This document shows, piece by piece, positions 18,430-27,477 of a stretch of 64,000 bases of DNA (position 1 is the first letter of the stretch; each line of letters opens with the position of its first letter). This DNA comes from Pseudomonas fluorescens (GTDB lineage: Bacteria > Pseudomonadota > Gammaproteobacteria > Pseudomonadales > Pseudomonadaceae): the NCBI RefSeq assembly GCF_900215245.1, contig NZ_LT907842.1, positions 1,736,001 to 1,800,000 of the forward strand, in the 5' to 3' direction. Position numbers and translations under genes: made by a program. The notes under the pieces are model-generated. The model made no database searches. It saw only the letters and a list, made by a program, of their open reading frames with translations, and had not been told where the DNA came from.

Positions 18430-19101
18430 CTACTTCACTTCTTCCAGTGCCTGATTCAACGGCACGTAAAACTCTTTGAACAAGGCATCCACTGCGTCTT
18501 TCGCCTCGGCGGTAACAAACCCCGCCTCCAGCACCAGCACCTGATACACACCGCGCTTGATCGCTTCGGCGCTCAAGTGAGCGGAGTTTTCATTGGTGGT
18601 GCACAGAAAGCGCACCCAAGAGGTGAGGATGATCCAGGCATTCAGGGTTAGCGCTTCGGTTTGCACCGGGTCCATATTGAGGATGCCCGCCTCGACAAAC
18701 CCCTGATAAATGGCGCTGCCCTGGATCAGGCAGCGCTGGGAAAACCGCCGGTAGCCGGTGGCAAGTTCCGGGTCGCTTTCCAGCAGATGTTCAAGGTCAC
18801 GGTGCAGGAAACGGTAGCGCCACATGCCGGCCAGCACGGCCTGCAGGTAGAAACGTTTGTCTTCGACGGTCACGGCGCGGCCTTGGGGCGGGCGCAAAAA
18901 ACTGTCTACCAGGGCTTCGTATTCACGAAACAACACGGCGATGATCGCCTGCTTATTGGGGAAGTGGTAGTACAGGTTGCCCGGGGAAATTTCCATATGG
19001 GCGGCGATATGGTTGGTGCTGACACTGCGTTCACCCTGCTGGTTAAAAAGCTCCAGGCTGGTTTGCACAATGCGCTCGCTGGTCTTTACTCGTGGTGCCA
19101 T
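18430..19101 (-). CDS. TetR/AcrR family transcriptional regulator
   Basis: A 223-residue repressor with an N-terminal TetR helix-turn-helix (IVQTSLELFNQQGERSVSTNHIAAHMEISPGNLYYHFPNKQAI, residues about 10-52) and an all-helical ligand domain. It is divergent from the aldehyde dehydrogenase cluster, whose promoter carries two perfect palindromes, so local repression is the obvious prediction. The inducer is unknown; an aldehyde or fatty substrate of the neighbours is plausible. Confidence 0.92.
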   Translation of the reverse strand: MAPRVKTSERIVQTSLELFNQQGERSVSTNHIAAHMEISPGNLYYHFPNKQAIIAVLFREYEALVDSFLRPPQGRAVTVEDKRFYLQAVLAGMWRYRFLHRDLEHLLESDPELATGYRRFSQRCLIQGSAIYQGFVEAGILNMDPVQTEALTLNAWIILTSWVRFLCTTNENSAHLSAEAIKRGVYQVLVLEAGFVTAEAKDAVDALFKEFYVPLNQALEEVK

Positions 19102-19143
19102 AGGGGATCAGCTTCTGAACACGTGATGAAGCATCTTACGGCC

Positions 19144-19159
19144 TATCCTGCTCAGGATA
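19144..19159. promoter_or_regulatory. Perfect palindrome 1, candidate regulator site
   Basis: TATCCTG-CT-CAGGATA is a perfect 16-base inverted repeat in the TetR/aldehyde dehydrogenase gap, about 45 bases upstream of the TetR start codon. Confidence 0.5.
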
Positions 19160-19184
19160 AATCCGCATGTTGCTGCAATGTTAT

Positions 19185-19213
19185 TTGACATTTTAGAGTA
19201 ATGACTCTAATAA
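19185..19213 (+). promoter_or_regulatory. Aldehyde dehydrogenase promoter with embedded palindrome
   Basis: A perfect TTGACA (19185-19190) is followed after 17 bases by TAATAA (19208-19213). The spacer holds the perfect palindrome TTAGAGT-AATG-ACTCTAA (19193-19210), placed where a TetR dimer would block RNA polymerase. Confidence 0.6.
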
Positions 19214-19247
19214 ATGATGCATTCCAATAACAATCGGGAACTGCGCC

Positions 19248-20675
19248 ATGCCTGCCAACGTTGCCTACCTGCAAGACGCCCAGGCGCTGGATCAACTCCA
19301 GGGCTTGTTCGACGCCCAGCGTTTCGCCTATGCGGCCAACCCGATGCCGCCCGCCGAGCAACGCCAGCAATGGCTCAAGGCATTGCGCGACTTGCTCAGC
19401 GACGAACGCGAGGCGCTGATCAAGGCGATCAGCCAGGACTTCAGCCACCGCAGTGCCGACGAAACCCTGTTCGCCGAACTGATGCCCAGCCTGCACGGCA
19501 TTCACTACGCCAGCAAACACCTCAAAGGCTGGATGAAACCTTCCCGTCGCGCTGTGGGCATTGCCTTCCAACCTGCTTCAGCCAAAGTCATCTACCAGCC
19601 GCTCGGTGTGGTGGGCGTAATCGTGCCCTGGAACTACCCGCTGTATTTGGCCATTGGCCCGTTGGTGGGTGCTTTGGCAGCAGGTAACCGGGTGATGCTC
19701 AAACTCAGCGAGTCCACCCCGGCCACCGGTGAACTGCTCAAGGCACTACTGGGGAAAATCTTCCCTGAGGATCTGGTGTGCGTGGTGCTGGGCGAGGCCG
19801 ACGTGGGTATGGCGTTTTCCAAACTGCGCTTCGATCACTTGTTGTTCACCGGCGCCACCAGCATCGGCAAGCATGTGATGCGCGCGGCTGCCGAGCACCT
19901 CACGCCGGTCACGCTGGAGCTGGGCGGCAAGTCGCCCGCGATCGTCTCGGCCGACGTGCCACTCAAGGACGCCGCCGAGCGCATCGCCTTCGGCAAATGC
20001 CTGAATGCCGGGCAAACCTGCGTGGCGCCGGACTACGTGTTGGTACCGGAAGACCGCGTCGAAGGGTTCATCGAGGCCTACTCCAAGGCAGTCCGCGGGT
20101 TTTATCCGACGTTGGCCGACAACCCGGACTACACCGCCATCATTAACGAGCGGCAACAGGCCCGGCTCAACGCCTACGTCAAAGACGCCACCGACAAAGG
20201 CGCCACCCTGATTCCGCTTTACGAGCAAGGCCAGGCTCGGCGCATGGCCCATAGCCTGTTGCTGAATGTCAGCGATGACATGACTGTGATGCAGGACGAA
20301 ATCTTCGGCCCGGTGCTGCCGATCGTGCCTTATCGCGGCATCGACCAGGCGTTTGCCTACATCAACCACCGTCCTCGCCCGTTGGCCCTGTATTACTTCG
20401 GCTACAACAAGAGCGAGCAGAACCGTGTGCTCCACGAGACTCACTCTGGCGGTGTATGCCTGAATGACACGCTGCTGCATGTGGCTCAGGACGACATGCC
20501 TTTTGGCGGCATCGGCCCATCGGGTATGGGCCACTACCACGGCCATGAAGGCTTCCTCACGTTCAGCAAGGCCAAGGGTGTGCTGGTCAAGCAGCGCCTG
20601 AACGCGGCGAAGTTGATCTACCCGCCCTATGGCAAGTCGATCCAGACGTTGATTCAGAAGCTGTTTATCCGTTGA
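19248..20675 (+). CDS. calB: Coniferyl-aldehyde-type dehydrogenase
   Basis: A 475-residue NAD(P)-dependent aldehyde dehydrogenase. The catalytic Glu224 (LELGGKSP) and Cys258 (GKCLNAGQTCVAPDY) are present, together with the PWNYPLYLAIGPLVGALAAGNRV cofactor region. The sequence most resembles Pseudomonas coniferyl aldehyde dehydrogenase and a P. aeruginosa paralogue at the same locus; true substrates may be other aromatic or medium-chain aldehydes. It forms a cluster with the Tat lipoprotein and the GMC oxidoreductase downstream, suggesting alcohol-to-aldehyde-to-acid oxidation. Confidence 0.85.
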   Translation: MPANVAYLQDAQALDQLQGLFDAQRFAYAANPMPPAEQRQQWLKALRDLLSDEREALIKAISQDFSHRSADETLFAELMPSLHGIHYASKHLKGWMKPSRRAVGIAFQPASAKVIYQPLGVVGVIVPWNYPLYLAIGPLVGALAAGNRVMLKLSESTPATGELLKALLGKIFPEDLVCVVLGEADVGMAFSKLRFDHLLFTGATSIGKHVMRAAAEHLTPVTLELGGKSPAIVSADVPLKDAAERIAFGKCLNAGQTCVAPDYVLVPEDRVEGFIEAYSKAVRGFYPTLADNPDYTAIINERQQARLNAYVKDATDKGATLIPLYEQGQARRMAHSLLLNVSDDMTVMQDEIFGPVLPIVPYRGIDQAFAYINHRPRPLALYYFGYNKSEQNRVLHETHSGGVCLNDTLLHVAQDDMPFGGIGPSGMGHYHGHEGFLTFSKAKGVLVKQRLNAAKLIYPPYGKSIQTLIQKLFIR

Positions 20676-20702
20676 TAACACACCCTCGGGATAACAATAA
20701 CA

Positions 20703-21248
20703 ATGAACCCTAGCCTGACTGATTCACCCGCGCTGTCACGGCGCGGCGTATTGAAAATCGGCCTGTGCGCCAGCGCGTTCCTGGCCACTGCCGGGCTCGG
20801 CGCCAGCCTCAGCGGCTGCTCCAGCAGCACCCCGGCCAGCGGCTTTGCCATGCTGCGCAGCAGTGATTTGCCGTTCCTGCGCGCGGTCATACCGGTGCTG
20901 CTCGAAGGCGCGGCCAGCGCCCAGGACGTGGTCGCCGGGATCGAAGACACCCTGAAAAAACTCGACTACAGCCTGCAACACTTGTCGCCGGAGATGTTCA
21001 AGCTCACCCAGCAACTGTTCGACGTACTGGGTATGGGTATCACCCGCGGTCCGTTGACCGGGATCTGGGGCAGCTGGGAAAACGCCAGCAGCGAGCAAAT
21101 TCGCAACTTCCTGCACCGCTGGGAAAACAGCTACCTCAACCTGCTGCGCATGGGCCAGGGCTCACTGCTCAAGCTGGTGATCATGGCCTGGTACTTCCGC
21201 CCGCAATCCTGGGCCCATTGCGGTTACCCCGGCCCGCCGAAGATCTAA
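20703..21248 (+). CDS. Tat-exported small lipoprotein, oxidoreductase partner
   Basis: A 181-residue protein with a twin-arginine signal (S12-R13-R14-G-V-L-K) and a possible lipobox (LSGC, Cys39), followed by a helical domain of about 140 residues. It starts 27 bases after the aldehyde dehydrogenase and precedes a GMC oxidoreductase without a signal peptide. That arrangement resembles gluconate 2-dehydrogenase-type enzymes, in which a small Tat subunit carries the flavoprotein across the membrane. The partner role is inference. Confidence 0.75.
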   Translation: MNPSLTDSPALSRRGVLKIGLCASAFLATAGLGASLSGCSSSTPASGFAMLRSSDLPFLRAVIPVLLEGAASAQDVVAGIEDTLKKLDYSLQHLSPEMFKLTQQLFDVLGMGITRGPLTGIWGSWENASSEQIRNFLHRWENSYLNLLRMGQGSLLKLVIMAWYFRPQSWAHCGYPGPPKI

Positions 21249-21270
21249 CCCTGATAACCCGATCAGAAAA

Positions 21271-21360
21271 TATGGGAGCGGGCCTGCTCGCGAAAGCGGT
21301 GGGCCAGTCAATAAATTCTTAACTGATAGACCGTATTCGCGAGCAAGCCAGCTCCCACAT
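21271..21360. repeat. REPIN inside the calB / Tat protein / GMC cluster
   Basis: Arms GGGAGCGGGCCTGCTCGCGAA and its near-complement ending CCCACAT lie between two genes expected to be co-expressed, so it may attenuate or process the transcript. Confidence 0.85.
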
Positions 21361-21409
21361 TGACCGCAACTTCGTAGCGTTTAACTCATAAGAACAAGAG
21401 TGCACTTCT

Positions 21410-23005
21410 ATGCCCGTACCCGATCTGTTCCGCGACGGCCTGGCCCGTGGCTGGAAAACCCACAATGGCGCCGCCTTAGGCAGCGATCTGACCCTGGAAG
21501 CCGATGTGGCGATTATCGGCAGCGGCGCCGGGGGTGGCACCACCGCCGAGATCCTCAGCGCAGCCGGCTACAAGGTGTTGCTGATCGAGGAAGGCCCGCT
21601 CAAAACCAGCAGCGATTTCAAACTGCTGGAAGACGAGGCCTACGCCAGCCTGTACCAGGAAGGCATCGGCCGCATGAGCAAAGACGGCGCGATCACCATC
21701 CTGCAGGGCCGGGCGGTGGGCGGCACCACGCTGATCAACTGGACGTCGAGCTTTCGTACGCCCGACGCCACCCTCGCCCACTGGGCCAGCGAATACGCGG
21801 TAACCGGCCACAGCAGCGCCGAGATGGCGCCGTGGTTCGAGAAGATGGAACAGCGCCTGGGTATCGCGCCGTGGGCCATCCCCCCGAATGCCAACAACGA
21901 TGTGATTCGCAAAGGCTGCGAAAAACTCGGTTACAGCTGGCACGTGATTCCACGCAACGTGCGCGGCTGCTTCAACCTGGGGTATTGCGGCATGGGCTGC
22001 CCGGTCAACGCCAAGCAGTCGATGCTGGTCACCACCATTCCGTCCACCCTGGAAAAAGGCGGCGAGCTGCTCTACCTGGCCCGCGCCGAGCAGCTCAAAT
22101 ACAGCGGCGACACGATCAGCAGCCTGGAATGCGTCGCCATGGATGAACGCTGCGTGGCCCCCACCGGGCGCAAGATCACGGTCAAGGCCAAGCATTACGT
22201 CCTGTCCGGTGGTGGCATCAACAGCCCGGCGCTGCTGATGCGTTCAAACGCACCCGACCCGCATTCGCGGCTGGGCAAACGGACCTTTCTGCACTTGGTG
22301 AACTTCTCCGCCGGGCTGTTCGACGAGGTCATCAACCCGTTCTACGGTGCGCCACAGTCGATCTATTCCGACCACTTCCAATGGCAGGACGGCACGACCG
22401 GCAAAATGTCCTACAAGCTGGAAGCTCCGCCCTTACATCCGGGCTTGGCCAGCACCCTGTTCGGCGGCTACGGCACACAAAACGCCTTGGACATGAGCCA
22501 ACTGCCGCATACCCACGCCATGCTCGCGCTGTTGCGTGACGGCTTTCATCCCGACAGCCCGGGCGGTACCGTGGAATTGCGCAGTGACGGCACGCCGGTG
22601 CTCGATTATCAGGTATCGGATTACGCCTGGGACGGCCTGCGCCGGGCGTTCCATACCATGGCCGAGATTCAGTTCGCGGCGGGCGCCAAGTCGGTGAAGC
22701 CGCTGCACCACGATGCACGCTACGTGAACTCCTTGGCCGAGGCACGCAGCCTGATTGATGGCCTGAGCCTGGAATTGCACCGAACCACACTGGGCAGCGC
22801 TCACGTAATGGGCGGTTGCGCGATGGGCGAAGACCCGAAAAACGCGGTGGCCGACAGCCTCGGCCGGCATCACCAATTGCGCAACCTGTCGATCCACGAT
22901 GGCTCTCTATTCCCCACCAGCATTGGGGCTAACCCGCAATTATCGGTGTACGGATTGACGGCGCAACTGGCGACAGCATTGGCCGAACGTCTGAAAACGG
23001 CATGA
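21410..23005 (+). CDS. GMC family FAD-dependent oxidoreductase
   Basis: A 531-residue flavoprotein. The N-terminal dinucleotide motif IIGSGAGGGTTAEILSAAGYKVLLIEEG (about 27-54), the GRAVGGTTLINW loop and the C-terminal DGSLFPTSIGANPQLSVYGLTAQLA segment define the glucose-methanol-choline family. A Cys-rich stretch (CFNLGYCGMGCPVNAK) is typical of the long-chain-alcohol-oxidase-like branch. It has no export signal of its own. Likely role: oxidation of an alcohol to the aldehyde handled by the neighbouring dehydrogenase. Confidence 0.88.
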   Translation: MPVPDLFRDGLARGWKTHNGAALGSDLTLEADVAIIGSGAGGGTTAEILSAAGYKVLLIEEGPLKTSSDFKLLEDEAYASLYQEGIGRMSKDGAITILQGRAVGGTTLINWTSSFRTPDATLAHWASEYAVTGHSSAEMAPWFEKMEQRLGIAPWAIPPNANNDVIRKGCEKLGYSWHVIPRNVRGCFNLGYCGMGCPVNAKQSMLVTTIPSTLEKGGELLYLARAEQLKYSGDTISSLECVAMDERCVAPTGRKITVKAKHYVLSGGGINSPALLMRSNAPDPHSRLGKRTFLHLVNFSAGLFDEVINPFYGAPQSIYSDHFQWQDGTTGKMSYKLEAPPLHPGLASTLFGGYGTQNALDMSQLPHTHAMLALLRDGFHPDSPGGTVELRSDGTPVLDYQVSDYAWDGLRRAFHTMAEIQFAAGAKSVKPLHHDARYVNSLAEARSLIDGLSLELHRTTLGSAHVMGGCAMGEDPKNAVADSLGRHHQLRNLSIHDGSLFPTSIGANPQLSVYGLTAQLATALAERLKTA

Positions 23006-23050
23006 AAAAACACGGTATTCGTGCTGTCTATAGTGCTTTCTTCTGCATAA

Positions 23051-23599
<549 letters not shown>

Positions 23600-23638
23600 T
23601 TTCTGACCAGCGGGCTTGTCTGTGGCCAGTGGGCTTGA

Positions 23639-24022
<384 letters not shown>

Positions 24023-24044
24023 GGTTCTTCAGCGTCTGTACCGG

Positions 24045-24135
24045 CCTCTTCGCGAGCAAGCCGGCCCCACGTTTAAGCGTATTTCGTCAGAACGAACGCG
24101 TTCTAATGTGGGAGCGGGCTTGCTCGCGAAGGCGG
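24045..24135. repeat. Inverted REP pair, outward order
   Basis: CCTCTTCGCGAGCAAGCCGG (from 24045) and GTGGGAGCGGGCTTGCTCGC (from 24108) are inverted about a 37-base spacer, in the reverse order to most REPINs here. It lies between the converging ferredoxin and mutM genes. Confidence 0.8.
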
Positions 24136-24154
24136 CATCCGCCATCACACAGCG

Positions 24155-24967
24155 TCAGCTCTGGCACTTAGGGCAAAACACACTCGCGCGCTGCCCCAAC
24201 ACCACATTGCGCAGCTCGCTGCCGCACACCTTGCACGCCTCGCCGCCACGGCCATAGACGAACAGTTCCTGCTGGAAATACCCCGGCTGCCCATCGCCGC
24301 CGATAAAGTCCCGCAGCGTGGTGCCGCCCCGTTCGATCGCAGCCGCCAGCACACGCTTGATCTCAATCGCCAGCTTCAGATAGCGCCCGCGTGAAATACC
24401 GCCCGCGGCGCGACGCGGATCAATCCCCGCCGCAAACAACGCTTCCGTCGCATAAATATTGCCAACCCCCACCACCACGGCGTTGTCCATGATGAACGGC
24501 TTCACCGCCACTGACTTGCCACGGGACAGCTGAAACAGCCGCTCGCCGTCAAACAGTTCGGTCAACGGCTCCGGCCCCAGGCGCATCAGCAACGCGTGGT
24601 TGTGCGGGTCCTGACTCCAGAGCATTGCGCCGAAACGCCGTGGGTCGGTGTAGCGCAGGGCCAGGCCGGATTCGAGTTCGATGTCCACATGCTCATGTTT
24701 GAGTGCCGGCAAACCGACTTCCACCAGGCGCAGGTTGCCCGACATACCTAAGTGGCTGATCAAGGTGCCCAGTTCGGCATTGATCAACAGGTACTTGGCC
24801 CGCCGCTCCACCAAGACGATGCGCTGCCCTGAGAGACGCACATCGAGGTCTTCCGGGATCGGCCAGCGCAGGCGCCGCTCACGCACCACCACGCGACTGA
24901 CCCGCTGGCCTTCCAGGTGTGGCGCAATTCCGCGCCGGGTGGTTTCGACTTCTGGTAACTCGGGCAT
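24155..24967 (-). CDS. mutM: Formamidopyrimidine-DNA glycosylase
   Basis: A 270-residue bifunctional glycosylase/AP lyase that removes 8-oxoguanine and formamidopyrimidines. The mature N terminus [13 protein letters not shown] carries the catalytic Pro and Glu. The beta-hairpin Lys (RRAKYLL), helix-two-turn-helix ([18 protein letters not shown]) and C-terminal zinc finger (CKVCG ... CPKCQ) are intact. It is 21 bases downstream of the HDOD gene. Confidence 0.97.
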   Translation of the reverse strand: MPELPEVETTRRGIAPHLEGQRVSRVVVRERRLRWPIPEDLDVRLSGQRIVLVERRAKYLLINAELGTLISHLGMSGNLRLVEVGLPALKHEHVDIELESGLALRYTDPRRFGAMLWSQDPHNHALLMRLGPEPLTELFDGERLFQLSRGKSVAVKPFIMDNAVVVGVGNIYATEALFAAGIDPRRAAGGISRGRYLKLAIEIKRVLAAAIERGGTTLRDFIGGDGQPGYFQQELFVYGRGGEACKVCGSELRNVVLGQRASVFCPKCQS

Positions 24968-24988
24968 GTGTACCTCTGGAAAAAAGGG

Positions 24989-25855
24989 TCAGTGCGCGCC
25001 CAACTCGCGGATCGACAACTTCATGCTTTCAAAGTCGTAGTCCGACAGGCCCACGTAATCCAGCACCAGGTGGCCGATAGCATTCCACTCATGGTCCTCA
25101 GCCTGGCTGCCCAGCACCCGGTAAGACGAGCAAATGTGCTCGGCCATTTTCAGGATCGCCAGCAGGTTTTTCAGTTGCGGAGTGCGCGATGACTCATCGC
25201 TGAAAATCGCCAGGGCGTTGTGGTGGTTGGCGATGGCGTCGGTCACATGCTCCGGCAGGCGCCAGGATTTGGCGGTGTAATAACCGACGACTGCATGGTT
25301 GGTGTTGAACGCGTTGTTCTCGGTGTCGACCACGCGGCAGTCGGGGCCGGCGTTGGCGTAGGCCTCTTCCAGCACCGCCATGTAGTTGGGGAAACGCTTG
25401 AACATCAACGGTACGCCGCAATCGTGGAACAGGCCCAGAGCATAGGCCTCGTCGACGGTTTGCGAACCGGTGCGCTTGGCCAGGGTCAGGCACGTCATGG
25501 CCACATCCTGGGCGGTGTCCCAGAAGCGGTTGAGGGTGACGATGGTGTCGTCGCTCATCTCGCCCTTGATCGACTGGGCATTGATCAGGTTAATGATCGA
25601 GCGGCTGCCCAGCAGGTTCACTGCGCGCTGGATCGAGGCGATCTTGTTGCTCAGCCCGTAATAGGGCGAGTTGACGATCTTCAGCAGCGCGCCGGACAAG
25701 CCTGGGTCTTGGGAGATCAACCGCGCGATCACTTCCAGGTCCGGGTCGGGCATGTACTGCTCCATCTGCAAATCCACCATGATTTGCGGTTGAGGCGGCA
25801 CGCTGATGCCTTGCAGGGCCTGTTGGATCTGCTCGGCGGAAAGCTCTTGGGACAT
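24989..25855 (-). CDS. HDOD domain protein
   Basis: A 288-residue protein whose residues about 18-215 form an HDOD domain (LISQDPGLSGALLKIVNSPYYGL; LFHDCGVPLMFKRFPNY; NTNHAVVGYYTAKSWRLPEHVTDAIANHH). HDOD proteins are HD-fold relatives that usually lack full metal-ligand sets and act in signalling. Here it is encoded upstream of mutM on the same strand. Specific function unknown. Confidence 0.88.
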   Translation of the reverse strand: MSQELSAEQIQQALQGISVPPQPQIMVDLQMEQYMPDPDLEVIARLISQDPGLSGALLKIVNSPYYGLSNKIASIQRAVNLLGSRSIINLINAQSIKGEMSDDTIVTLNRFWDTAQDVAMTCLTLAKRTGSQTVDEAYALGLFHDCGVPLMFKRFPNYMAVLEEAYANAGPDCRVVDTENNAFNTNHAVVGYYTAKSWRLPEHVTDAIANHHNALAIFSDESSRTPQLKNLLAILKMAEHICSSYRVLGSQAEDHEWNAIGHLVLDYVGLSDYDFESMKLSIRELGAH

Positions 25856-25939
25856 AAGTACACACTCTGGGCTAGGCGAGGATTCTAACCCTTATGAAGA
25901 CTTGACCGACACCCAAATGCCGAACTGAAACCGGATCAA

Positions 25940-26032
25940 ATGTGGGAGCGGGCTTGCTCGCGAAAGCGCGGTGTCAGTCACCGAATACAGTGGCTGATCC
26001 ACCGCTTTCGCGAGCAAGCCCGCTCCCACATG
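25940..26032. repeat. REPIN in the HDOD/rlmI divergent gap
   Basis: Canonical arms TGTGGGAGCGGGCTTGCTCG (25940 on) and the complement ending near 26032. One of the few copies in a divergent promoter region; it ends just before the candidate rlmI -10 element. Confidence 0.88.
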
Positions 26033-26065
26033 TCCGGCGGCGCCGCGAATTCATGCACAACACGG

Positions 26066-26071
26066 TATACT
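26066..26071 (+). promoter_or_regulatory. Candidate -10 element of rlmI
   Basis: TATACT lies 27 bases before the start codon. No good -35 hexamer stands at the right distance; the position would fall just beyond the REPIN. Confidence 0.35.
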
Positions 26072-26097
26072 CCCGCTCTTTTTTCCGGAGCGACGTC

Positions 26098-27294
26098 ATG
26101 TCCCTGCCAAGCCTGCGTCTCAAAGCCAACGCCGATCGTCGTTTGCGCAACGGCCACCTGTGGGTCTACAGCAACGAAATCGACGTGGCCGCCACACCTC
26201 TTCACGGCTTCCAGGCAGGCGACCAGGCCATCCTGGAAGCGGCCGGCGGCAAGACCCTGGGCATCGTGGCCATGAGCCCGAACAACCTGATCTGCGCACG
26301 CCTGTTGTCGCGCGACATCAAGTTGCCCCTGGACAAGTCGCTGCTGGTACACCGCATCAACGTCGCCCTGTCGCTGCGTGACCGCCTGTTCGACAAGCCG
26401 TTCTACCGCCTGGTCTACGGCGATTCCGACCTGTTGCCAGGCCTGGTCGTCGACCGTTTCGGCGACATCCTGGTGGTGCAGATCGCTTCGGCGACCATGG
26501 AAGCCCACAAAGCAGACGTGATCGCGGCGCTGACCCAAGTGCTCAAGCCGAGCGGCATCCTGTTCAAGAACGACTCCGCCGCACGCGACGCTGAAGGCCT
26601 CAACCGCTACGTTGAAACCGTGTTCGGCCTGGTGCCGGAGTGGGTAGCGCTGGAAGAAAATGGCGTCAAGTTCGAAGCGCCGGTCATCCAGGGCCAGAAA
26701 ACCGGCTGGTTCTACGACCACCGCATGAACCGCGCGCGCCTGGCCCCGTATGCCAAAGGCAAACGTGTGCTGGACCTGTACAGCTACATCGGCGGCTGGG
26801 GCGTGCAAGCTGCAGCCTTCGGCGCCAGTGAAGTGTTCTGCGTCGACGCTTCCGCTTTCGCCCTCGACGGCGTTGAGCGTAACGCCGCGCTGAACGGCGT
26901 CGCCGAGAAAATGACCTGCATCGAAGGCGACGTCTTCGAAGCCCTCAAAGAGCTGAAAGCCAGCGAAGAACGTTTCGACGTGATCGTCGCCGACCCGCCG
27001 GCCTTCATCAAACGCAAAAAAGACATGAAAAACGGCGAAGGCGCCTACCGCCGCCTGAACGAGCAAGCCATGCGCCTGCTCAGCAAGGACGGCATCCTGG
27101 TCAGCGCCTCGTGCTCGATGCACCTGCCGGAAGACGACCTGCAAAACATCCTGCTGACCAGCGCCCGCCACCTGGACCGCAATATCCAGATGCTCGAACG
27201 CGGCGGCCAGGGCCCGGACCACCCGGTGCACCCGGCAATTGCCGAGACGCGCTACATCAAGAGCATTACCTGCCGGTTGTTGCCTAACAGCTAA
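26098..27294 (+). CDS. rlmI: 23S rRNA (cytosine1962-C5)-methyltransferase RlmI-like
   Basis: A 398-residue protein with an N-terminal PUA domain (RLKANADRRLRNGHLWVYSNEI, residues about 5-80) and a C-terminal Rossmann methyltransferase domain (GKRVLDLYSYIGGWGVQAAAFGASEVFCVDAS, then VIVADPPAFIK). Length and order equal RlmI of E. coli (about 396 residues), which makes m5C1962 in 23S rRNA. The ATG at 26098 follows CCGGAG. Confidence 0.88.
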   Translation: MSLPSLRLKANADRRLRNGHLWVYSNEIDVAATPLHGFQAGDQAILEAAGGKTLGIVAMSPNNLICARLLSRDIKLPLDKSLLVHRINVALSLRDRLFDKPFYRLVYGDSDLLPGLVVDRFGDILVVQIASATMEAHKADVIAALTQVLKPSGILFKNDSAARDAEGLNRYVETVFGLVPEWVALEENGVKFEAPVIQGQKTGWFYDHRMNRARLAPYAKGKRVLDLYSYIGGWGVQAAAFGASEVFCVDASAFALDGVERNAALNGVAEKMTCIEGDVFEALKELKASEERFDVIVADPPAFIKRKKDMKNGEGAYRRLNEQAMRLLSKDGILVSASCSMHLPEDDLQNILLTSARHLDRNIQMLERGGQGPDHPVHPAIAETRYIKSITCRLLPNS

Positions 27295-27326
27295 GGTAGG
27301 CCGCGCTCTGCGATAGAGCGCGGATC

Positions 27327-27359
27327 AAAATGTGGGAGCACACCAGCTCCCACATTTTT
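27327..27359. terminator. Intrinsic terminator after rlmI
   Basis: AAAATGTGGGAGC-ACACCA-GCTCCCACATTTTT forms a 13-pair hairpin with a terminal T-run, built from REP arm sequence. A second small hairpin (CCGCGCTCTGCGATAGAGCGCGG, one arm to each side of 27311) precedes it. Confidence 0.8.
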
Positions 27360-27477
27360 CGCTGTGTCAGAAACATTGCCACACAGGTCCCTACGCGCAT
27401 CCCACAACGTTTTTGATTGAATTTCGCAGGTCGCAGACTAGTATCGGTTGCTGGTTTCACTCCGGAAAACAAAAACA

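Noticed and set aside
25942..26097. N-terminal extensions of several genes running through REP sequence (here rlmI; also the 38886 oxidoreductase)
   Set aside because: The translated REP arms yield repeated peptides such as GAGLLAKA and ASPLPH in unrelated genes, so these are artefactual extensions; internal starts with ribosome-binding sites were used.
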